From contig NZ_PYBV01000015.1 of the NCBI RefSeq assembly GCF_003205615.1, forward strand, positions 1 through 64,000: a stretch of 64,000 nt of DNA, written 5' to 3'. The DNA comes from Micromonospora arborensis (GTDB taxonomy: Bacteria; Actinomycetota; Actinomycetes; Mycobacteriales; Micromonosporaceae). A program made the position numbers and the translations under genes. The number at the start of each line of letters is the position of its first letter. Position 1 is the first letter of the stretch. This document shows positions 47,051-57,600 of the stretch, piece by piece. The notes under the pieces are model-generated. The model had not been told where the DNA came from, made no database searches, and was given only the letters and a program-made list of their open reading frames with translations.

Positions 47051-49720
47051 ATGGCCGACAACACCACGAACGCGCCGACGTTCGACGGGCCGATTGGCCG
47101 GTCCGGCAACGGCCGGACACTGCCGATACCGCGTACCGATCCGGTCGTGTCCCGCAACGACGGCGACCCGGCGGATCTGGCCACGATCGGGGTGGAGGAG
47201 GAGTTCCACGTCGTCGACCTGCACACCCGGGAGCTGGTGCCCCGGGCCGGTGAACTGCTCGACCGGCTGCCGGCCGACTCGTTCACCGCCGAGCTGCACC
47301 GCAGCGTGGTGGAGACCAACACCGCGGTCTGCCGGACCCTGGACGAGATCCGCGCCGAGCTGTCCCGGCTGCGCCAGCTGGCCGTCCAGGTCGCCGACCG
47401 GGCCGGGCTGGGCGTCGTGGCGGCCGGTACGGTGCCGCTGCGCGCCGACGGAGACCCGAGCGTCACCCCCACCTCCCGCTACCGGCGGATGCTCGACGAG
47501 TATCAGATGCTCGCGCGGGAGCAGTTGATCTGCGGCGCGCAGGTGCACGTCGGGGTGTCCGACCGGGATCTGGCGGTGGCGGTCACCCGCCGGGTCCAGC
47601 CGTGGCTGCCGGTGCTGCTCGCCCTCTCGACCAGCTCGCCGTACTGGATGGGCCAGGACAGCGGCTACGCCAGCGTCCGGTCGCTGGTCTGGCAGCGCTG
47701 GCCCACCGCCGGTGACCCGGGTGAGGTGACCAGCGCGGCGGACCATGAGGCGTTGGTCGCCGAGCTGATCTCCTCCGGCACGATCACCGACCCTGCCATG
47801 ATCTACTTCGATGTGCGACCGTCGGCCCACGTGCCCACTGTGGAGCTACGGATCACCGACGCCAACGCCGACGTGGAGACCATCGTCCTGCTCACCGGCC
47901 TGTTCCGGGCGCTGGTCCGGCGGGAGGTCGCCGCGTTGCGCCTGGGGGTGGAGCGCACGGCGGTACGCCCACCGGTGCTGCGCGCCGCCGTGTGGCGGGC
48001 AGCCCGCTCGGGGCTGGAGGGGGACCTGCTCGACCTGCCTCGGTCGGCTCGACCGGTGCAGGCCGCCGAGGCGGTCCGCCGCCTGGTGACCGACCTGCGC
48101 CCGCAGCTGGAGGCGACCGGCGACTGGGAGCAGATCCGTGAGCTGACCCGGTACGCGTTGGAGCGGGGCAGCTCCGCGGCGCGGCAGCGGCGGGCGTACG
48201 AGCGTCGCGGCCGGTTGGCCGACGTGGTCGACCTGCTGCTCGACGAGACCCGGGGTCGGGTCCGCGAGCCGCTGCCCGGCGTACCCGTGCCGCCGGCGCT
48301 GCCCACGTACGCCGACGCCGGCGACGAGGTCTTCGGACCGACCGGGCCGGAGCCGGCGTACGGCCCCATGCTGGCCGCCCTGCGCCAACTCGGTGCCGGT
48401 GCCCTGCGTCAACGCGAGCACGACCGGGACGAGGAGCAGCGTGCGCGGGGTGTGACGTTCAGCGTGGCCGGCGAGGCGAGCACCCGTCTCTTCCCGGTCG
48501 ACCTGGTGCCCCGCGTGGTGCCCGCCGCCGACTGGCGGACCCTGCGCGCCGGCCTGGTGCAACGCGCCCGCGCCCTCGACGCGTTCCTGCGCGACGTCTA
48601 CGGCGACCGGGCCGTGGTGGCCGACGGCGTGGTGCCGGCGTGGGTGGTGGAGTCCTCACCCGGGCTGCGCCCGACCGGGGCGCTGATGGGCCGGCGCGGC
48701 ACCCGCGCCCAGGTGTCCGGGACCGACCTCGTCCGGGACCCGCACGGTGGCTGGTACGTGTTGGAGGACAACCTGCGGGTGCCCTCCGGGATCGGCTACG
48801 CGGTGCAGAACCGCCGCCTGACCCGGGCGGTGCTGCCGGAGCTGCCGGTGCCCGCAGATCTGCTGCCCGCCGACGAGACGCCGGCGATGCTGTACCGGGC
48901 GTTGGTCGCCGCCGCGCCTGCCGCGGCCGACGATCCCGCTGTGGTCGTGCTCAGCGGCGGCTCGGGCGACCCCGCCTGGTTCGAGCACCGTCTGCTCGCC
49001 GACGAGATGGGCGTGCCGCTCACCGAGACCAGCGACCTGCTGGTGGAGGACGGCCGCGTCAGGTTGGTCCGGGAGGGCCGCCGCAGCCAGGTCGACGTGA
49101 TCTACCTGCGGATGGACGAGGAGGCGTTGCTGCACGCACCGGGTGCCGACGGGGTGCCGCTCGGTTGGCCGCTGCTCGCCGCGGTGCACGCCGGGCGGCT
49201 CACGCTGGCCAACGCGCTGGGCAACGGCGTCGGCGACGACAAGGCGCTGTACGCGTACGTGCCCCGGCTGATCGAGTACTACCTGGGCGAGAAGCCGCTG
49301 CTGGGGGACGTGCCGACGTACCTGTGCGGGCTGCCCGAGCAGCGGGTCGAGGTGCTGGGTCGGCTCGACGAGTTGGTGCTCAAGCCGGTCGACGGGTACG
49401 GCGGCGACCGGGTGGTGATCGGCCCTCGGGCCGAGGCGGAGGAGTTGGACGCCGTCCGGGAGCAGATCCTCGCCGCCCCGCACCGGTGGATCGCGCAGGA
49501 AATGATCTCACTCACCACCCACCCGGTCTTCGACGGTACGGCTCTCGCTCCCCGCCACGTCGACCTGCGGGCCTTCGTGTTCCTGGGCGAGAAGGCCGAG
49601 GTCGCGCCGGTCGCACTGACCCGGGTGGCACCGGCCGGCAGCATGATCGTCAACTCTTCGCGAGGCGGTGGGTCGAAGGACACCTGGCTGCTCGGTGGAA
49701 CCGAGCAGAATCCGGTGTAA
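47051..49720 (+). CDS. Carboxylate-amine ligase (GCS2) fused to circularly permuted ATP-grasp
   Basis: An 889-residue bifunctional ligase. Residues about 45-400 are a glutamate-cysteine ligase type 2/YbdK domain (IGVEEEFHVVD, CGAQVHVGVSD, YFDVRPSAHVPTVELRITDA). Residues about 440-885 are a circularly permuted type 2 ATP-grasp domain (PVDLVPRVVPAADW, GWYVLEDNLRVPSGIGYAVQ, LDELVLKPVDGYGGDRVVIG). Both halves form amide bonds at the cost of ATP, so the protein may make a gamma-glutamyl or other small peptide in two steps. It is followed by an amidotransferase and a peptidase. ATG 47051 is preferred; GTG 47045 is in frame. Confidence 0.9.
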   Translation: MADNTTNAPTFDGPIGRSGNGRTLPIPRTDPVVSRNDGDPADLATIGVEEEFHVVDLHTRELVPRAGELLDRLPADSFTAELHRSVVETNTAVCRTLDEIRAELSRLRQLAVQVADRAGLGVVAAGTVPLRADGDPSVTPTSRYRRMLDEYQMLAREQLICGAQVHVGVSDRDLAVAVTRRVQPWLPVLLALSTSSPYWMGQDSGYASVRSLVWQRWPTAGDPGEVTSAADHEALVAELISSGTITDPAMIYFDVRPSAHVPTVELRITDANADVETIVLLTGLFRALVRREVAALRLGVERTAVRPPVLRAAVWRAARSGLEGDLLDLPRSARPVQAAEAVRRLVTDLRPQLEATGDWEQIRELTRYALERGSSAARQRRAYERRGRLADVVDLLLDETRGRVREPLPGVPVPPALPTYADAGDEVFGPTGPEPAYGPMLAALRQLGAGALRQREHDRDEEQRARGVTFSVAGEASTRLFPVDLVPRVVPAADWRTLRAGLVQRARALDAFLRDVYGDRAVVADGVVPAWVVESSPGLRPTGALMGRRGTRAQVSGTDLVRDPHGGWYVLEDNLRVPSGIGYAVQNRRLTRAVLPELPVPADLLPADETPAMLYRALVAAAPAAADDPAVVVLSGGSGDPAWFEHRLLADEMGVPLTETSDLLVEDGRVRLVREGRRSQVDVIYLRMDEEALLHAPGADGVPLGWPLLAAVHAGRLTLANALGNGVGDDKALYAYVPRLIEYYLGEKPLLGDVPTYLCGLPEQRVEVLGRLDELVLKPVDGYGGDRVVIGPRAEAEELDAVREQILAAPHRWIAQEMISLTTHPVFDGTALAPRHVDLRAFVFLGEKAEVAPVALTRVAPAGSMIVNSSRGGGSKDTWLLGGTEQNPV

Positions 49721-49819
49721 CCCACGCTTGACCTACATGTCATCGGGGCGCAACGCGGTCCGCCAAGCCTGGACCGGTCAGCGGCCCGAGCAGTCCCGAG
49801 CCGATGGGAGTTGGGTGCC

Positions 49820-51598
49820 ATGTGTGGTATCGGAGGTGAGTTCCGCCTCGACGGGGGGCCATCGGACCTGGCCGCCGTCGAGCGGATGCTGCCCGTCCTG
49901 GCCTCCCGAGGCCCGGACGGCGAGGGCCGGTGGCAGCAGGGGCCGGTGGCCCTGGTGCACCGCCGTTTGCGCATCATCGACCTCTCCGACGCCGGCGCCC
50001 AGCCGATGGTCGACCCCGAGCTGGGCCTGGCCATGGTCTTCAACGGCTGCATCTACAACTACCGGGAGCTGCGCGACGAGCTGATCGCCGCCGGCTACTC
50101 CTTCCGGTCGACCTCCGACACCGAGGTGATCCTCAAGGCGTACCACCGGTGGGGGACAGCCTGCGTCGAACGGTTCTACGGGATGTTCGCGTTCGCCCTG
50201 GTCGAGCTGGCCACGCACACCCTGGTCCTGGCCCGCGACCGACTCGGCATCAAGCCGCTCTACCTGGCGCAGGGGCCGGGTCGGGTCCGCTTCGCCTCCA
50301 CGCTGCCGGCGTTGCTCGCCGCCGGCGACGTCGACACCGACCTCGACCCGGTGGCGCTGCACCACTACATGAGCTTCCACTCGGTGGTGCCCCCGCCGCG
50401 CACGATCCTCGCCGGGGTCCGCAAGCTCCCACCGGCCACCGTGCGGGTGATCACCGCGGACGGCCGGAGCACCGACACGCTCTACTGGCGGCCGGAGTTC
50501 AACCGGGCCGCCGCCGCTCCGATGTCCGCCGACGAGTGGCAGGAACGGATCATGGCGGCGTTGCGCACCGCCGTACGCCGACGAATGGTCGCCGACGTGC
50601 CGGTCGGGGTGCTGCTCTCCGGCGGTCTCGACTCCAGCCTGATCGTCGCCCTCCTGGCCGAGCAGGGCCAGACCGGGCTGGCCACCTTCAGCATCGGTTT
50701 CGAGGCGGCGGCGGGGGAGAGCGGCGACGAGTTCCACTACTCCGACCTGGTGGCACGCCACTTCGACACCGACCATCAGCAGATCCGCATCGGCGCGAGT
50801 CGGTTCGTCCCGGCCGTGCACGACGCCATCGCGGCGATGAGCGAGCCGATGGTCAGTCACGACTGCGTCGCGTTCCACCTGCTCTCCGAGGAGGTCTCGA
50901 AGCGGATCACGGTGGTGCAGTCCGGGCAGGGCGCCGACGAGATCCTCGCCGGCTACGACTGGTACCCACCGATGGCCAACGTGGCCCGGGCGGACGCCGT
51001 CGAGGCGTACGCCCGGGTGTTCTTCGACCGTCGTCACGACGCGCTCGGCGGTCACCTGGCGCCCGAGTGGATGCTCGACCACGATGCCAGCCTGGAATTC
51101 GTGACGGCCCACTTCGGCGAGCCCGGCGCGGACACCGCGCTGGACGCGGCGCTGCGCCAGGACAGCCTGGTGATGCTGGTCGACGACCCGGTCAAGCGGG
51201 TCGACAACATGACGATGGCCTGGGGGCTGGAGGCCCGTGTGCCGTTCCTGGACCACGAGGTGGTCGAGCTGGCCGCGGCGTGCCCACCCGCGTTGAAGCT
51301 GGCCCAGGGCGGCAAGGGCGTGCTGAAGGCGGCGAGCCGGGGCATCGTCCCGGACGAGGTGATCGACCGGCCGAAGGGCTACTTCCCGGTGCCCGCCATC
51401 CGGCACCTCTCCGGCCCGCTGCTCGACGACGTCCGGGACGCGCTGACCGCCCAGCCGGCGCGCGAGCGGGGCCTGTTCCGCAAGGACTACCTGGAGGAGT
51501 TGCTGGACGCGCCGAACGCCCGGCGGACCACGCTGGGCTCCAACGCGCTCTGGCAGCTCGGGCTGCTGGAGCTCTGGTTGCAGCGGATCGGGGTTTAG
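49820..51598 (+). CDS. Asparagine synthase-like amidotransferase (N-acetylglutaminylglutamine amidotransferase type)
   Basis: A 592-residue class II glutamine amidotransferase. ATG 49820 is chosen because the next codon gives the catalytic Cys (MCGIGGEF); GGGAG lies about 9 nt upstream. The glutaminase domain is about 2-210. The synthetase domain has the pyrophosphate loop VLLSGGLDSSLI (about 247-258) and the GLEARVPFLDHEV motif. The HYMSFHSVVPPPRTI region resembles the NAGGN amidotransferase subgroup, which amidates a dipeptide carboxylate instead of aspartate. It probably amidates the product of the upstream ligase. Confidence 0.88.
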   Translation: MCGIGGEFRLDGGPSDLAAVERMLPVLASRGPDGEGRWQQGPVALVHRRLRIIDLSDAGAQPMVDPELGLAMVFNGCIYNYRELRDELIAAGYSFRSTSDTEVILKAYHRWGTACVERFYGMFAFALVELATHTLVLARDRLGIKPLYLAQGPGRVRFASTLPALLAAGDVDTDLDPVALHHYMSFHSVVPPPRTILAGVRKLPPATVRVITADGRSTDTLYWRPEFNRAAAAPMSADEWQERIMAALRTAVRRRMVADVPVGVLLSGGLDSSLIVALLAEQGQTGLATFSIGFEAAAGESGDEFHYSDLVARHFDTDHQQIRIGASRFVPAVHDAIAAMSEPMVSHDCVAFHLLSEEVSKRITVVQSGQGADEILAGYDWYPPMANVARADAVEAYARVFFDRRHDALGGHLAPEWMLDHDASLEFVTAHFGEPGADTALDAALRQDSLVMLVDDPVKRVDNMTMAWGLEARVPFLDHEVVELAAACPPALKLAQGGKGVLKAASRGIVPDEVIDRPKGYFPVPAIRHLSGPLLDDVRDALTAQPARERGLFRKDYLEELLDAPNARRTTLGSNALWQLGLLELWLQRIGV

Positions 51599-53440
51599 AT
51601 GAGCGTACGGACCGAGGCGCCGCGTAGCATCCGGCGGGCCCGACCCGCGGGACACCGCCCGGCGCCGCCGTCGTTGCTCCCGGCCGGCGAGGACTTCGCG
51701 CCCGCGCCGTCCCCGGACGGCCGCCGGGTGGCGTTCCTCTCCGACCGGGCCGGCACCCCGGGCGTCTGGGTCCGCGACGTCGACGCCGCCGAGGCCGTCG
51801 TGCTGCCCACCGGCGACGAGCCGGTGCTCGCGCTGAGCTGGTCCCCGGACGGGCGGTGGCTGGCGTGCGTCATCGCCCCCGGTGGAGCGCCCCGCACCGA
51901 GCTGTGGGTGCTGCGCCCGGACGGTTCGGGCCGCCGCCAGGTCGCCGGGTTCGGCCGGCGCAGCGCCGCGTTGGCCGGCTGGCTGCGCGGCGGCGCGGTC
52001 CTGGCGGTCACCGAAACCGACGAGCTGGGTCGGGCCGTCCTGATCGACGCGGGCACCGGGCACCGGCGGGTGCTCACCGAGGGCGACCTGCTCACGCTCC
52101 TGGACGTGACCCCGGACGCCAGCGCCGCGCTGCTGCGCCGCGGCCCGCGTAACGCCCGCTGGCTGGAGCTGCTCGACGTGGCGACCGGCGCCCGTCGGCG
52201 CTTGCTCCCGGACACCGGCCGGGGCAGCACCGACCAGGGCTGGTTCGGCCCGGACGGTACGAGCGTGCTGGCGCGCACCGACGCGTTCTCGGAACTCGCC
52301 GCGCTGGTGCGGGTCGACCTGAGCCGACCGGAGCAGCCGCCGACCCGGCTCGCCTGGCGACCCGACGCCGAGTTGGAGCACGTGACGCCGAGCGCGGACG
52401 GGCACCGGGCCGCCCTGCTGTGGAACACCTACGGCGGGCGAAGCGAGCTGAGCCTGCTCGACCTCGCCGACGGCGTGCAGCGGGCCGTCGGCGCTCCCGG
52501 GGAGGTGCTCGACGACGCGGTCTTCGCCGCCGGCGGTGACCTGCTCTGCCTGACCGCGCAGGGGCCGGTGCAGCCCCGGGAGGTCTGGCTGGTCGATCCG
52601 CCGACCGGGACGCTGCGCCCGCTGCGGCCGGGCACGCGTACGGGCGACAGCGGTGTCGCGCCGCAACTGGTCGACCTGCGCGCCCGCGACGGTCTGCCAC
52701 TCTCCGGTTGGCTCTACCGCCCGTCCGGCCCGGGCCCCTGGCCGACCGCGATCAGTCTGCACGGTGGCCCGGAGGCGCAGGAACGTCCTGCCTACAACCC
52801 GCTGTTCCAGGCCCTCGTGGCGCAGGGCGTCGCGGTCTTCGCGCCCAATGTCCGGGGATCATCCGGGTTCGGCCGCTCCTTCGTCGCCGCCGACAACCTG
52901 GCCGGCCGCTACGGTGCGATCGCCGACGTGGCTGCCTGCGCCGACTTCCTCGTCGACAGTGGCGTCGCCCGGCCCGGCCAACTCGGCTGTCTGGGCCGTT
53001 CCTACGGTGGTTACCTGGTTTTGGCGGTGCTGGTGAACTTCCCCGGGCTGTTCGCCGCCGGGGTCGCCGAGTGCGGCATCTCCGACTTTCGGACCTTCTT
53101 CGCCGGCACCGAGCCGTGGATCGCCGCCGCCGCCGTCAGCAAGTACGGCGATCCGGAGCGGGATGCGGAGTTGCTGCGTGACCTCTCGCCGCTGACCCAC
53201 ATCGACCGGCTGGACGTGCCGGTGCTGCTGATCCACGGCGCCAACGACACAAACGTGCCGGCTGGCGAGTCGACGCAGGTCGCGCAGGCGTTGGCGGCTC
53301 GGGACGTGCCGCACCGGCACCTGGTGCTCGCTGGCGAGGGGCACGACTTCCTGGCGCGTGCCAACCAGGAGGCGGCGCGTACGGCCACCACCGGCTGGCT
53401 GACCCGGCACCTCGCCGCGACCGTGACCACCGTCGGCTGA
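51599..53440 (+). CDS. S9 family prolyl oligopeptidase-type peptidase
   Basis: A 613-residue cytoplasmic serine peptidase. The N-terminal half is a beta-propeller built of WD/TolB-like blades (SPDGRRVAFLSDRAG, SWSPDGRWLACV). The C-terminal hydrolase has nucleophile LGRSYGGYL (Ser about 467), Asp in HGANDTNVP and His in GEGHDF. It begins at the base after the amidotransferase stop, so translation is coupled. It may mature or recycle the peptide made by the first two genes. Confidence 0.92.
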   Translation: MSVRTEAPRSIRRARPAGHRPAPPSLLPAGEDFAPAPSPDGRRVAFLSDRAGTPGVWVRDVDAAEAVVLPTGDEPVLALSWSPDGRWLACVIAPGGAPRTELWVLRPDGSGRRQVAGFGRRSAALAGWLRGGAVLAVTETDELGRAVLIDAGTGHRRVLTEGDLLTLLDVTPDASAALLRRGPRNARWLELLDVATGARRRLLPDTGRGSTDQGWFGPDGTSVLARTDAFSELAALVRVDLSRPEQPPTRLAWRPDAELEHVTPSADGHRAALLWNTYGGRSELSLLDLADGVQRAVGAPGEVLDDAVFAAGGDLLCLTAQGPVQPREVWLVDPPTGTLRPLRPGTRTGDSGVAPQLVDLRARDGLPLSGWLYRPSGPGPWPTAISLHGGPEAQERPAYNPLFQALVAQGVAVFAPNVRGSSGFGRSFVAADNLAGRYGAIADVAACADFLVDSGVARPGQLGCLGRSYGGYLVLAVLVNFPGLFAAGVAECGISDFRTFFAGTEPWIAAAAVSKYGDPERDAELLRDLSPLTHIDRLDVPVLLIHGANDTNVPAGESTQVAQALAARDVPHRHLVLAGEGHDFLARANQEAARTATTGWLTRHLAATVTTVG

Positions 53441-53457
53441 GGCGATATCCTCCGCCG

Positions 53458-54018
53458 GTGGAGCTCACGGCGCAGGGCGAGCGGTTGGCCGCGGACCTGG
53501 GCCGCTGGTTGGCCGATCTGACGTTCGTCGACCTGGACACCGACGAGGTCACCGCGCGGGTGATCGACGCGGTGGTGCGGTGGGCCGAGGGCCAGGGTTG
53601 GCGGGTCTACCGGCGTGCGCCCAGCGTGCTGCCGTTGCCACCGCCGCTGGAGCAGCGGCACTCGGTCCTTGATGTGGCGTGTGCCCGCCCGGACGGCCCG
53701 CCGGTCGTCGTGGAGGTCGACCACACCGACCGGGCCCGTACGGTGCAGAAGTTACGCGCGGAGGCGGACGCCGGCCGGGTCCCGATCTGGGTGCGGTGGG
53801 GCGTGGGGCGTTTCACCGCGCCGCCACCGCCGGTGCGGATGGTGACCGTCGAGGTGACCCGGCGTGCCGGGCCCGCGGGGCGCGGACGGCTGCACAGCCG
53901 CACCGGGGACCGTCCCGCGCCGGCGCACTCGACCGGCGGCGGCACGGTGGCCACGCAGGCGCTACCGATCCCGCTGACCGATCCGGACGCGGGTGACGGC
54001 GCGGGTAAGGGCGTCTGA
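53458..54018 (+). CDS. Hypothetical protein with a nuclease-like core
   Basis: A 186-residue soluble protein I cannot assign. The core HSVLDVACARPDGPPVVVEV, ending in Asp, followed by RAEADAGRVPIWVRWG, resembles the D-(X)n-E-V-D/K strand pattern of PD-(D/E)XK-type folds. The last about 50 residues look disordered. GTG 53458 lies 6 nt after TATCCT (53446-53451) with GTGACC 17 nt further upstream, so it may have its own leaderless promoter inside the ligase cluster, 17 nt after the peptidase stop. Confidence 0.7.
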   Translation: MELTAQGERLAADLGRWLADLTFVDLDTDEVTARVIDAVVRWAEGQGWRVYRRAPSVLPLPPPLEQRHSVLDVACARPDGPPVVVEVDHTDRARTVQKLRAEADAGRVPIWVRWGVGRFTAPPPPVRMVTVEVTRRAGPAGRGRLHSRTGDRPAPAHSTGGGTVATQALPIPLTDPDAGDGAGKGV

Positions 54019-54039
54019 AGCGAATCGTAAGCGGGTCCC
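54015..54039 (+). promoter_or_regulatory. Candidate SARP binding site before the DHFR-like gene
   Basis: This 25-nt stretch shares CTGAAG-N3-A-N-CGTAAGCG with 57716-57740 (18 of 25 positions). TGAAG and GTAAG inside it repeat at 11-nt spacing, as in SARP direct-repeat sites. It lies 53 nt upstream of ATG 54092. Confidence 0.6.
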
Positions 54040-54091
54040 GGCAGAGTTCTGGGTGTCACCGGAGAACACGACCGACACCCAGGAGATTCCG

Positions 54092-54646
54092 ATGCGCAAG
54101 CTCATCAACTCGACCTACCTCACCCTCGACGGCGTCATCGAGAACCCGATGTGGACCATGCCGTACTTCGACGAGGAGGCCGCCAGCCTCGCCGGGGCGC
54201 TGACCACCGAGGCCGACGCGATGCTGATGGGTCGGGCCACCTACGACGGCTTCTCCGCCGCCTGGCCGAACATGGACGAGAACGACCCGACCACGGGCGC
54301 CGCGTTCTTCAACAACGTCAAGAAGTACGTCGCCTCGACCACCCTCACCGACCCCACCTGGAAGAACACCGAGGTGCTCCAGGGCGACCTGGTCGAGGCG
54401 GTCACCGCGCTCAAGGCCCAGGAGGGCAAGAACATCATCCAGTACGGCTTCGGCTCGGTCACCGCCCAACTGATCAAGGCGGGTCTGGTGGACGAGGTCC
54501 GGTTCTGGATCCACCCGGTGCTGGAGGGCGGTGGCAACCTGACGGCGGCGCTTACCGATTTCAAGGCCTCGTTCGACCTGGTCGACACCCGGGTGCACAA
54601 GAGCGGCGTGATCGTCGCCTCGTACGCGCCGAAGACGACGGCCTGA
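54092..54646 (+). CDS. Dihydrofolate reductase family protein (RibD C-terminal-like)
   Basis: A 184-residue DHFR/RibD-fold protein with MRKLINSTYLTLDGVIENP, MLMGRATYDGFSAAWPNMDE and QYGFGSVTAQLIKAGLVDEV. It probably binds NADPH; the substrate is unknown. AGGAG lies 8 nt before ATG 54092. It converges on the BTAD regulator and has that regulator's putative site in its promoter, so it is a likely target. It is a distant relative of the protein at 46172. Confidence 0.88.
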   Translation: MRKLINSTYLTLDGVIENPMWTMPYFDEEAASLAGALTTEADAMLMGRATYDGFSAAWPNMDENDPTTGAAFFNNVKKYVASTTLTDPTWKNTEVLQGDLVEAVTALKAQEGKNIIQYGFGSVTAQLIKAGLVDEVRFWIHPVLEGGGNLTAALTDFKASFDLVDTRVHKSGVIVASYAPKTTA

Positions 54647-54653
54647 CCAGAGC

Positions 54654-57600
54654 TCAGAGCTGAGCCCGGGCCTCGCCTGGGCTCAGCTTCGCGCCCTCGG
54701 CGAGCAACGCGTCGAACCGCTCCGGCCCGAGTTCGGCCCGCAGTCGTGCGGTCGTCCGGTCGGTGTCGTCGCGTTCGGCCGGCGCGGCCGGGGACTGCGT
54801 GGCGAGCCGGGCGGCGGCCGCGGCGCCCAGCAGTCGGGCGGCGACCTCGGGGGAGCGCACCGCCGCCGCCATTCCCTCCAGCGGGCCGACCGCGTCGCGC
54901 ATCGTCGCCATCGCCTCGGCGGCCTCGAACGCCTCGACGTGCAGGGCCAGCGCCGCGTCCGGGTCGCCGCCCTGCTCGACCGCGTAGCCCAGCTCCACCA
55001 GGATCATCGGCAGGTAGAGCGCGGGTTGGCTCTCGCCGCGGCCGAGGTCGGCGAGGTGGGTGAGGTGGGTGACGGCCAGGTCGAGCTTGCCGTCGCGGCG
55101 GGCGGCCAACCCGAGGCTCATCTCCGCGAAGATCAGCGCACCGGGCGAGCCCTGCTCCACCGCCAGGTCGTACGCGCGTTCGGCCAACTCCCGACCCTGG
55201 GCGTAGTCGCGGGTCTGCACGGCGAGCCAGGCCAGCCAGGACAGCTCCGCGCAGACCTGCGGCCACAGCGCCAACTCCTCGGCCCAGCGCAGCCCCTCCC
55301 GGTGCAGCGCGACGGCCCGCTCGTGCTCGCCGCGCATGTCGGCGAGCCCACCCACCCACTCGGTCGCCCGGAGTCGACCCCACCGGTCGCCGAGATCGGC
55401 GAAGAGCGCGGCGCTGCGGGTCGCGGTGCGTTCCAGGGTGGCCTGGTCACCGTTGGCGTGCGCGAGGTGCGCCCGGGAGGTGAGCACCGCCGCCTCGGTC
55501 CACGGGTCGACCACGGCGGTGGGCAGCAGTTCCGACGCCAGGGCCAGGTCGCCGTGCTCGATCACCGCGTTGGCCGCGAACCAGGCGGCGTGGCCGTCCG
55601 GGTCGACCGCCACCGCGGCGCGTACGTCGTCCGGTGCGATCGCCTCGCCCAGCGACAGGGCGAAGCCGACCCGCCAGGGGGCCGCACGGGTCTCCTGTTC
55701 CGGGTCACCGGGCACGGCCAGGGCTTGCCGCGCCTCGGTGAGCCGGCCGCGCAGAAACCAGTACCAGCTCAGCGCGACGGCCAACCGCAGCCCGCCACCG
55801 TTGACCAGTGCCGACCGCAGGTTCGCCGTCTCGGCGTCCAGCAGCGCCAGCCACCGCCGCTGCTCAGCGCCGCGCAGCTCGGGATCGGCGCGTTCGGCCA
55901 GCTCGGTGTAGTAGGCGGCGTGCCGCGCGCGTACCTCGTCGGCGTCGGTCAGGCGGTCCAGGCCGAACGCGGCCACCGATTCGAGCAGCCGGTAGCGCGG
56001 GTCGGTGCCGGAGTCGTCGAGCACCACCAGGGACCGGTCCACCAGCCGGGCGAGGGTGTCCAGATCGGTCCGGCAGACGTGTTCGGCGGCCTCCGGGGTG
56101 CAGCCGTCGGGGAACACCGCCAGTCGGGCCAGCACGGCCCGGTCGGTCTCGTCCAGGAGGTCCCAGCTCCAGCTGATCACCGCGGTCAGCGTCCGCTGCC
56201 GGGTCGGCACGTCCCGCTGCGCGGAGGTGAGCAGCCGGAACCGGTCGTCGAGCCGGTCCACCACCCCCCGCAGACCCAGTGCGCGGACCCGGGTCGCGGC
56301 CAACTCCAGCGCCAGCGGCAGGCCGTCGAGGCGGCGGCAGAGCTGGGCCACCGCGGGCGCGGTCTGCTCGTCGAGGCGGAACCCGCGCTGCTGCGCGGCC
56401 GCGCGGGCGGCGAACAACCGGGCCGCCGCCGAGCGCCGCACCGTGTCCAGGTCACTGTCGCCCGGCACGGGCAGCGGGGGTACGTCCCAGAGCAGTTCGC
56501 CGGTCAACCCGAGCGGCTCCCTGCTGGTGGCCAGCACGGTCAACCCGGGCACGTCCCGCAGCAGCCGGGTGACCAGTTCGGCGACCGGCTCGACCACGTG
56601 TTCGCAGTTGTCGAGCACGAGCAGCAGTTGTCGGTGCCGCAGGGCGGAAACCACCCGGTCACCGGCGGACATGCTCGTGCCGGCGGTCTCGTGGGTGCCC
56701 AGAGCGCCGAGCACCTGTTCGGCGACGCGCGGGTCGCCGGCCGGCAGTGGTGCCAGCTCCACCAACTGGACGCCGTCCGGGAAGGACTGTGTCCGGGCCG
56801 CCTCGGTGGCCAGTCGGGTCTTGCCCACACCACCCGGCCCGACAAGCGTGACCAGCCGCTGCCGAGGCAGCAGCGTCCGTAGCTCGGCCAGCGCCTCGGC
56901 TCTCCCGACCAACTCGTCGAGTTGGGCCGGCAGGCTGTTGCGGATGATCGCGGCCTTCGGCGGAGCGCTCAGCCCGGCGTCCTGTTCGAGGATCCGGCGG
57001 TGCAGGGCGACCAGCTCCGGGCCGGGGTCGAGGCCCAGCTCCTCGGCGAGCCGGTCGCGCAGTTCGGCGTAGCTGTCCAACGCCTCGGTCTGGCGGCCGG
57101 CCGCGTACAACGCGCGGAGCTGCACCGCCCGCAGGCCTTCGCGCAGCGGGTGCCGGGCGACCAACTCGACGAGGTCGGCGGCGACCAGGTCGTGCTCGCC
57201 CCGAGCCAGCCGGGCCTCGGCCAGCCGTTCGTGCACGGCGAGGCGCTGTTCGGCGAGGCGGGCCGCCTCCGCTCGGGCGAACTCGGCGTCGGCCACGTCG
57301 GCGTACGCCTCACCGCGCCACAATCCGAGCGCCTCGGTCAGCCGGTCGACGTCGCTGCTGCGGGCCAGCTCGGCGAACCGGTCGGCGTCGACCGAGGCGG
57401 CCCGCAGCAGGTAGCCGGGCGGCCGGGACTCGATCAGCTCGCGGGCACCCGGCTCGGCGTCGTTGAGCGCCTTGCGGAGCTGGGACACCCGCACCTGTAG
57501 GGCACCCAGGGGATTGGCGGGGGAGTCGGTTCCCCACAGGTCGTCGATGAGCCGGTCGGCCGAGATCACCTGGTTGCGGTTGGCCAGCAGGTCGGCGAGG

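Noticed and set aside
49778..52762. Very long minus-strand open frame opposite the amidotransferase and peptidase genes.
   Set aside because: It is the mirror of strong GC third-position bias; the protein is low-complexity with no domain, while the plus strand carries clear families. The same applies to 2328-4604 and 14684-17038.
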